DNA of 64,000 nt from Lumbricus rubellus (lineage: Eukaryota > Annelida > Clitellata > Crassiclitellata > Lumbricidae): assembly GCA_945859605.1 (NCBI GenBank), contig OX243815.1:45209193-45273192 (forward strand), in the 5' to 3' direction. The translations under genes and the position numbers were made by a program. Under the pieces are notes generated by a model. That model had not been told where the DNA came from. It made no database searches and was given only the letters and a program-made list of their open reading frames with translations. Shown one piece after another: positions 24,201 to 33,200 of this stretch (position 1 is its first letter; every line of letters begins with the position of its first letter).

Positions 24201-27200
24201 CATTTTTAGGCTCTTGTTTGCCAGTTATTTTTGAACGGTAAAGTCGTGAAAACGTTAAGAATAAGTAGTTTTTCAGTGTCGCAAGCTACCAGGATAACAA
24301 TAAAAATGAAACTGCTACTGTAAAAGAGAAAGGTTTTGTCTTTACCGTAAGCTTCCCCAGCGGGGTCTGGGGCGGAGCCCCAGCGACCAGCGCATTTTTG
24401 GCTGTGTCGACCTCAAATGGAGCCATTTTTAGGCAGTCATGGCCGGTCGTCCGTAACTGGCAACTGCATGTACGCCGTCCATGCGGTAGTCTATTTAAAT
24501 TAGCCGTAAGCATACAACGGCTGGATTTCATTTGGGGGGGCTTCAGCTTCGTTTGGGGGGGGCTTAAGCCCCCCCAAGCCCAACGCTAGTTACGTCACTG
24601 TCACCATCTCATCTTCCCACCTTGCTCATTATAGCTGAGTTGTCTAGGGGTGGGGTGCTGATGGAGCAGAAATCTCGAAGCAAATGTCTGCAATTGTGTC
24701 CATCTGCTACTGCATGAATCTAGTCAAGTTTTTCTTTTAAGGGATATGTAGTTTTGGTCGTCATTTTGATGTGTTTTTTGGCACACACACAATGCATGTG
24801 TATGTTAATTTTTATGACTGCATTATTTTGAGAACGAGTGGTCAGTCCTGTCCCTCACCATCTCACCTTTCTATCGTACTCAGTGCTACTCAATGTACCT
24901 GAGTTGGCTAGGGGTGGGTCTCGGCCGAGCAGAAATCTTGAAGCAAATGCCGTGGAGGGGATTTGAATCCAAGACCTCTGAGTTTACAATCCAGCACGCT
25001 GGCCACTTACTTGCACCCGAATGATAAAAAGAAACTTATTGGCCATCTTGTTTATGCATGTAGTACTTCTAAGGAAATTTCAGAGAAGCCCTTTGGAAAG
25101 CAGTAGTGCTCTGTTAATTAGGTCTAAACAGTGTGGAAAAGTACCAGGTAGTGAGAAAACAGTTTCTGCTGTATTGCATTTGCAAGGCAAAATAAAATTC
25201 CATTTAAAGGATTCCTGTATAAATTATTTTGTTCAGGACTGAAAAGAAAGCACCATTTGCATATATGAAGACAATTAAATATAAAAAAAATTAGAATAAG
25301 TTTCGTCGTGTCCATCTTCTACTGCATGAAGCTAATCAAGTTTTTCTTTTAAGGGATATGTGGTTTTGGTCTTCATTTTGATGTGTTTTTTTGCACAGAC
25401 ACAATAATACATGCTAACAAATTTGTGTATGTTAATTTTTTATGACTGCATTCTTTTGCAAATCTCTGCGTGTGCATGCAGGCTTTTAGAAGTAAATTTT
25501 AATTAATCACTGAAAATACTTGCAGTGGCAAAGTTTAGTTTAATGAATTTCTTTGATGAGGTTGCTAAGTGCATGCTTTCTTTTGCATCGGTGTTACTAG
25601 AGCATATAATTATGGGCTTGGTAGTTATGGTGATCTGGTAACATGTTGTAGCATATGCATGATACTTAATTAAGTAATTAGTAGTTTTTGCTGCATGCAA
25701 ACTTTTGAACTGCCTCCATTTTTAAAAACCACTCCTGATATTTAACGTTTTTGACTCGGATGCTGTTGGTAGGATTTCTAAGCCGTTTTAACATTCTGTA
25801 CATTTTAAGATGCATTTTCTCTTCACGTGCGGTTTGTAAATACTTTTGAACATATAAACTGATGGAACCAGCAATTTGCTGTGCTTGACTAAGCATGTCA
25901 TATATTGTTTGGACTTGTTGGCATTACGCACTTAAGTTGTCAGATTCACGAAGGGGCTAGGCAATATTCGCATGCAAACTTGCTAAACCTCCTAATCAGC
26001 ATTGCTATTTCTGTGCTATTATTACCATTTTGCGCGCATTATAAATTTATTTAATAATAATAATTAATATCAGTTTTACAAATCATTAATGCAGCTCAGA
26101 GCATTGTGTGATAAAAATTATTTTAAAAGACCTTAGTTGGTATTGTTGAAATCTTTTTAAAACAACGGCTAAAATCCAGAGGAGTTGAAACGAGTGTTGT
26201 AAGCTTAAATTTTTGCAAGCGTTACTCTACAGTCTACATGTATGCTGAGCACAGGAAGCCTAAACGATTCTATGCAAGGGAGACCGTTTTACTACTAATA
26301 CACGACCAAATACTAATACTACTGCACAATTACTACTATAATTTTTAATGTTGTTTTTACTAGGAAGTATTGTATTTGGTTGAAAGGGTTTTTATTTCCA
26401 GCTGTGCATGGAACTTATTGTGTTGGCTGTAGTAGGTATTTTCAACCATACTTTTGAGAATTTGTTTCGCAGGCATGAACTTTCAAATAATAGTGTTTTG
26501 CCCAATATTTGTGCATGATTTTCACAATGTTATATCTGGTCTGTTTTGCTCTGGGTTACATGTGCCCTGCTATGAACACTTTTTGTGCAGGTTACATGGT
26601 TTTGAAATAACATCGAGCTCTTTGTTCATTTGTCCAGATGTTGGAATGTTTGTGTTTCTAATTGCTTGGTGCAGATTAATTTTTTTCTTTATTTCCATTA
26701 TCATTGCTAGTATTTCTTTGATGTTTGTGAGCCGTTATATTGTGTTTATTATCTGTGTTCTTTCTTTTATGGTCTTTGTTGGTAATTGGCTGGGTGTAGC
26801 AAAGTTTAAAAAAATAATCGAATATGTGAAATATTATAGCAAAATATTGATTGCAGATGTTTCATTGCGACAAATGTAGAGCATGTACAGTTCTCATATT
26901 CTCTCAGTCTTCTACAAATTAATACTAAACATTTGCTTTCAGTACTTGCTTAAACGCAGGCTAGTATTGCTTGCGATGCATATACATAATCCTAATTGAG
27001 AACCCAAAATTTCTAAAAGACAACTCTAAAAACTAAGTGCAAAGCACCAAACTCATTTCAGAGATGCTTAATGCGCTCTGCTAAGTGTCTTTATACATAA
27101 TTTGATAACTTTTGACCTTTGGTTTTAAAATTAGGAAAAATTCATGAATTTCTGGCCTGTTTTAAAATTTGTTGAAAATTCGTTGGGCTATAAATTATTG

Positions 27201-30200
27201 TTGGACTGTTTTACATTGACAGTTTAATGAACGTTGGCTGCAAGTTGTGCCACTTACAGACTGGTCAGTCTGGAATTGGGGCATTTGCGGTGCTTGTGTT
27301 GCTGACCGACTCGGTGTAGCATGGCGAAATACCCCAACTATGATAGAATGCAAATTTCAAGACTCTAAAGATATTCAGTTACGGTTGAGTTGTAGGTGTA
27401 ATAGACAGCTGACTGATTACTTATGTCTATGACTTTGTCTTCATAAAAAAAGTTGAAAGTAAACAATAAAACTTATTGCAAGTTTTTAAGATTTGTTTGA
27501 ATAAAGTTGCGAAATAATTTAATTTAAGAAAATGTTAAATGAGAATTTGCAAACTATGTCTTCATCACACGAATGTAAATGCTTGCTCATTGCTAAGTTC
27601 ATAACAAAATCTGGATATTTATATCAACTGTATATGTTGAACACATCAGAGCTCTGCAATTGCCTTTTCAAGAATTGCAGCACATGCAAGATAAATATAT
27701 GCGCAGATGAGTGAATGTGAAGTTTATTTTTTATAATGTTATTCTTTACGAAGATTTATATATTATAAGTTATATTCTGATTATTCTTGTATTTAAACGT
27801 AAACGATAAATCCATAATGTCATCATCAAGTGCACACCATGACTACAATGCATGAGGTAATGTAACGTAATGATCTCGGCCGTGATTCGAGATTAACTGG
27901 ATGGTGTGTGATTTCTATGTGCAGTTCATCACGTTAAAGAGATTCCTCCAACAACCAATCAGGACCCAACCATTCAAGAGCCAACCAATCAGGAGTCACG
28001 CAACCAGGTGGCAACCAATCAAGAGGAAACCAATCATGAACCAACCTATCACAAAACAACCAAACAGGAGCCAGCCAATCAACAGCCAGCCAAACAGGAG
28101 CCAGCCAATCAGGACCCAACCAAACAGGAGCCAGCCAATCAGGGCCCAACCAATCAACAGCCAGCCAATCATGAACCAACCAAACAGGAGCCAGCGAATC
28201 AGGACCCAACCAATCGACAACCAGCCAATCAGGAGCCAGCCAATCAGGACCCAACCAATCAACAGCCAGCCAATCAGGAGCCAGCCAATCAGGACCCAAC
28301 CGATCACGAACCAGCCAATCAGGCGCCAACCAATCAAGTGCCAACCCCCGCCACAAACGGTGCCATCAACCCGACCGGTCCGCAGCCCGTTCTCGAAGAC
28401 ACGTCGTTTGAGGACTGGGTCGAGCACAAGCAGATGAGTTACAGCGGCGATGCGAGCAGATGCGAGCAGCGACTGACGCACGAGAACAGCAAGGAGGTCG
28501 TCGCCTGCAAGCAGACGATCGACGGCGAACTCGACCTCAAGATCGAGATCGACGAAGACGAGCGTTTACTGGACGACGGGACGCTCGTCCGGCGACAGGT
28601 GATCACGCGGCGACACGTGTATCCGGTGACGGAGATCACGACGATCGACGGCGTCGAATCGGACTGGAAGACGACGGAGAAGCTGGTGAAGATCGAGGTG
28701 GAGGAGGACATCCTGGAGCTTCCGCCCGGAGTGGACGATTCCGCGGATCAGGAGAACCTGGCGACACGGACGTCGATTGCGGAGTCGGACGAGATGACGG
28801 AGGACGGCGTTCCGGTGCATCGGAAGGTGACGCGGACGGTGATCGTGCCGTTCGTTGTTCCGGTGGGGATCGAGAGTCGCGCGGAACAGTTGGTCGGGAA
28901 TGCGTTTGACGAGGCCTTCGACGAAGTGAAAGCTGCTGCTGCTGCGGAAAGAGGTAAAGACGACGAAGTGGTGGATGTGGTGATCCTTGAAACAGGGTCT
29001 TTGCTGTTTGATGTTTCGATTTGAAATTGTTGGTGTACTTCTCGTAGTGTTTGATATGTGTGTTGAGCAGCAGCGGATTTTTGGGTTGATGTATCGGAGT
29101 ATTTATGTGGGAAAAGGACATTACCCCCGGTCCATTACCCCCCCCCCATAGGACATTACGGTACCTCTGCCATTACCACCCCGCCATTCAATATACAGTG
29201 GGTATTGGCAGGGGGTGATGGGCCGGGGAGGGTAATGTCCTAGACCCATTTATGTAGAGGCTTTACGAGCTGTTGCTCTGTGTACATCAAATTTTTTTAT
29301 TATTAAAAGCCCGTCTGTTACGTTTTTCGTTCAGTAGCAGAATTTTGGTGCGTATTTTCCTGAGGTGGTAGATTTGCCAGTGGTTTTTAATAGAGGATTG
29401 TAAGAATGTGTTGTTACCATTGAAGAGCTTGTATATCTTTGTCTGTGTATGTAGTTCATGTCAGAGTTGTTGAGTTGTTAAATGCATAGTTTGTGTATAG
29501 ACAATTAGACATCCATACGGTTTGTGACATGCAGCTAGATATCTTCACAGTATGGCTTATAAATATTACTTGCTAAGGTATGTAATTTAGGACTATTGCT
29601 CCTATATGTTATCTGGTGGGCAACCGCAGCATTTTAATGAATAGGGCCCCCAGAAATTTGCGCCAAAAAACGGAAAAAATTGCGCACCAAAAATGAAAAA
29701 TTTGCGCAAATTTTGCGCAAGTTAAAAAATGATAATTTTCTGTTTTTTCCATTAAATCGGTGTACCAAAGTGTCTAGCAGTGTTTTTTGTCACTTAATGT
29801 AAAGCTTTGGCGTTCTAGAAATTAGAAAATCAAGCAAAAAATGCAGTGTTAAAGTTCCTATAACCATAAGATTAATGTATTCAGACGATTGCAAAGAATT
29901 TTTATTTTTGCAAAATTTACGCCCACCGCAATCTACGCTCATTACAATAGGCTTACAACTTCAAGATGGCATTATTTATTAATATCACATGCCTATATTA
30001 TAATGAATCACCAAGTTACACAACGTGCTGAAAAGTAGCCTTCCGTCTTTGTCTGCACGCCTGACGCCCATAGATTAAATGCTTTCGCTCTGTCATAAGT
30101 ACGCGACGCTGCCGTGTGATCGCTTTGAGAAACTTCGTCTAACATATTTTATTGTGTGGCCGTGAAGTTCTGGAATTTTTATACTTTAAGTTTGGCCCAT

Positions 30201-33200
30201 TACTACTAAAAATAACGATCTTTTACTAACAATTCCAATATAATTTCATCCCATTCTGCGGCCGCCATTTTGATTATCGCCCATCGGTTTCGTTGCTATG
30301 TTGAACTGCCGCGCGCCGCAGTGATATTTTAAGTCAATCAAAGCCCAATTTAGATAAATTAGCCAGATTTTGTCAAAAATTGCGCTAAAATTGCGCGGAT
30401 TGGCAATATTTGCGCTGTTGCGCGAAACCTGGAAATTTGCGCTAAATTTGCGCTGCGCAAGATCGCGAATTTCTGGGGGCCCTAAATGAATCGGTTTTGA
30501 ATTCGTGTTTTTATTATTATTACTGAATCGTGTGAATTTTGAGGTTGACACCTTTTAAGTAAATTCTAAAGGTTGTTAACATCAAACATTCTGTGCTTTA
30601 TTATTCTTTTGGTTGAAAGTTCGGTGATTCTTTTGGGTTTAAAAGTAGTCAATTAATTAATTTTAAAAATAATGTTTTTCTGAAGTGAAAATGCAATCAT
30701 TATGTTCATTATCAATTTATTATACCCAACCGAATGTCAACTGCTACCTAAGTCCAAAATATCATTGAAGCGAAATTGTGTCATGGTATGCATGTTGGAA
30801 ATGGCAATAAGCAGATTTTCAGATTTTAATTGGGGGGGGGGCTATAAACCTCATCATAAACCTCATCAATCAGAAAATAATGTCAGCATATCTTCAATTA
30901 GGGAATTATCTGAGCAATACAGGAGCTAGTGTCTTTCTTCCTCCATTTGCTATTATGTTAAGGCAGCGGTTCCCAACCCGTGGCCTGCGGGCCAAAAGTG
31001 GCCCGCCAGGCCTCACAAAATGGCCCGCCAGGCCTCAACAATGGCACTCATCTCTCAAAGAATTAACAAAAATGTATGAAAAAATTGACAATTTGGACAG
31101 GATAGAACATAATTATTATTATTTTCTATTGCAAATTATTTTATTTTAAAGTCTATAAACATCAAACATTCTACTTTGAATTAATTATAACAATTTTTAT
31201 ATGCTTTTAGTTAATTAAATTTTAGCATTGTGGCTCCCTAAATGCCCCCAATGTCCTTTAACTAAGAAAAAGTGGCCTTCGTGTCCTCCAACTTAGAAAA
31301 AGTGGCCCTACAGTCAAAAAAGGTTGGGAACCACTGTGTTAAGGCGTTGGACAGTAAATAGTTTTGAAGGCATAAAGATGTCATGATAAATTTAATAATA
31401 AATTAATATCTGATATTTGCAATTGTAAACGCAAATGTTTATAGTACCACTTCAAGTGAGACTTGTTAGAGTTGTTTTTTTTGTAGATTTATTTATCATT
31501 TATTTATTCATTTATTTATCAAATATTTTACAGATCAATTTAACAGAGCAAGTTTCGTTAAGTCTTCTTCTTTTAATCACAAGATAACGTCACGAAATTG
31601 AAAACTTTCAGATCTGTATCATTTTCAAGTAATGTCAAGTTCATTCATTCATTCATTTCGAGAATTTATATAGCGCCTCTTCAAGAAACCTACTCAGAGG
31701 CGTTCCCAGTCCAGCCACAGCAAAAAAAGAATTTGTTGATAAAATGTCCCTTTAAAAGCTAAACCAGGATCCCGATGTTTGTTCTTTTCAGTGGAGCCGA
31801 CGGAAACATCCGACCACGACTCGGACGAAGCGGACTCGGCCGTGCTCAAGGTCTACACGGACATGCAGGAGGGCATTCCCGAGGTCGAGACGGACGTGCA
31901 GGAGTTCGAGGAGACGCTTGCAGACGGATCGGTCGTCAAGCGCCGCGTCGTCAAGACGAAACAGAAGCAGACGATCACGAAACGCGTCGTCGTCGAGGGT
32001 CCGGAGGACGAGCTGCCGGCGAACGAAGAGGAGGCGCAGGAGATGATGCGGCGTGTCGAGGCCGACGAGCCCATCGAGTCGCGCATGGAGAAGCGCAGCA
32101 GGGACACGCCGGAGACGGAGACGAGCGTCCAGGAATACGAGGAGACGCTGGCGGACGGAACGGTCGTGAAGCGGAGGATAATCACGACGACCGAGCAGCA
32201 GCTGACGACGGAGCGTGTCGTTCTCGAGGGCGACGATTTCGAGGACGGGGATTACGACGACGGACCGGCGGGCGAACACATTCCATATTCGGAGAGGGCG
32301 GACGATTCCGGTGAGTCGGGTGAAATGTCGGGGGAAATGTCGTATGGATTTGCTGTTGTTGAAGATTTAGTGACTGTACTGGTTCGAGTCACTTTCAGTA
32401 GATGCTCGTCGTTGAGGTGTTAACCCTTTTGTTACAGGGCCAGACCTGCATCCTGGCTTAATAACCCGTTGCTGTGACGGGTTCCGTAGCGTAAGGGTTA
32501 ATATAATGTAAATATGAAATATTCATGAGAATTATTATTATTATCAGTAGGTACGGTGTGCACTCGCTTTAAAACGGGAAATGGTGTTATGTTCTACAAG
32601 CTGTTAACATGATTTGCGATATTTGTTAGCACGCCGTACAAGAACATTGTACTGTAGTGTTGTAGCATGGCACTGTATTGAGACATGCTGTATAATTATA
32701 AATGAGGTGTGCCCCAGATGATAAGAAAGGTGATCTATTCAACAGTTTATCTGCATTGCCTTGCGGTGCTTTACTTTGACCGCTGTGATGTTCAGTTCTG
32801 ATGATACAAATTTAATCTCTTGCAGGAATGCAAGTAACTCAAGCAGCGGACGACGATGGGGAAGAAACAGCAACGTGAGTTATACGTTCGCTGCCTTCAG
32901 CAGGAAAAGAATTCAAAATTACAACTGTTGATATATAACTTAACCGTAAATTTAGTAAATTTTTCAAGATCTTTTTCAGCTTGCATTTCACAAGAACATG
33001 TTATAAAGCTAACTTTTCGAGCAATATCATCAGGTAAAGAGTTTTTGCAAATGGTCCTTTGATTAATAGAGTTCTTATTTTTAATCAGTTTTATAAATTT
33101 CAAACTGACAAATACGCAGTGAGATTACAAGATATAGATGCTCAGTTACAGATGATAGCAAGTTTAACAGGAGTTGAATTTAGCTTATGACAGACCGCAA

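Larger units (their letters stand above)
20288..27924. other. Ankyrin intron of 7.6 kb hosting duplication unit A
   Basis: From about 21,040 to 26,580 this intron carries a copy of the segmental duplication: SINE-tail fragment, B4GALT-like gene on the minus strand, Harbinger-like MITE, hAT-like element, a family-2 SINE, and AT-rich spacer matching 43.5-45.5 kb. The 26,454-26,879 open frame is hydrophobic, AT-driven and only partly shared with the other unit, so it is not called. The 26,600-27,900 part shows nothing recognisable. Confidence 0.7.
28954..31791. other. Ankyrin intron with four transposon-like insertions
   Basis: Non-coding. Contains an inverted-repeat element at 29,115-29,241, a hAT-like element at 29,643-30,483, a hAT-like element at 30,964-31,336 and a SINE-tail repeat at 31,640-31,730 preceded by (ATTC)n. 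Confidence 0.75.

Noticed and set aside
26454..26879. 141-residue hydrophobic open frame
   Set aside because: AT-rich by-product; only its first third is shared with the duplicated copy at about 45,430, where the frame is not kept.
27247..27432. 61-residue frame with several Trp and Cys
   Set aside because: No splice signals in phase with ankyrin exons and no recognised domain; insufficient support.
28460..28909. 149-residue Arg/Gly/Asp-rich frame and several antisense frames over ankyrin exon 15
   Set aside because: Out-of-frame shadows in GC-rich coding sequence; the ankyrin frame has homology and phase agreement.
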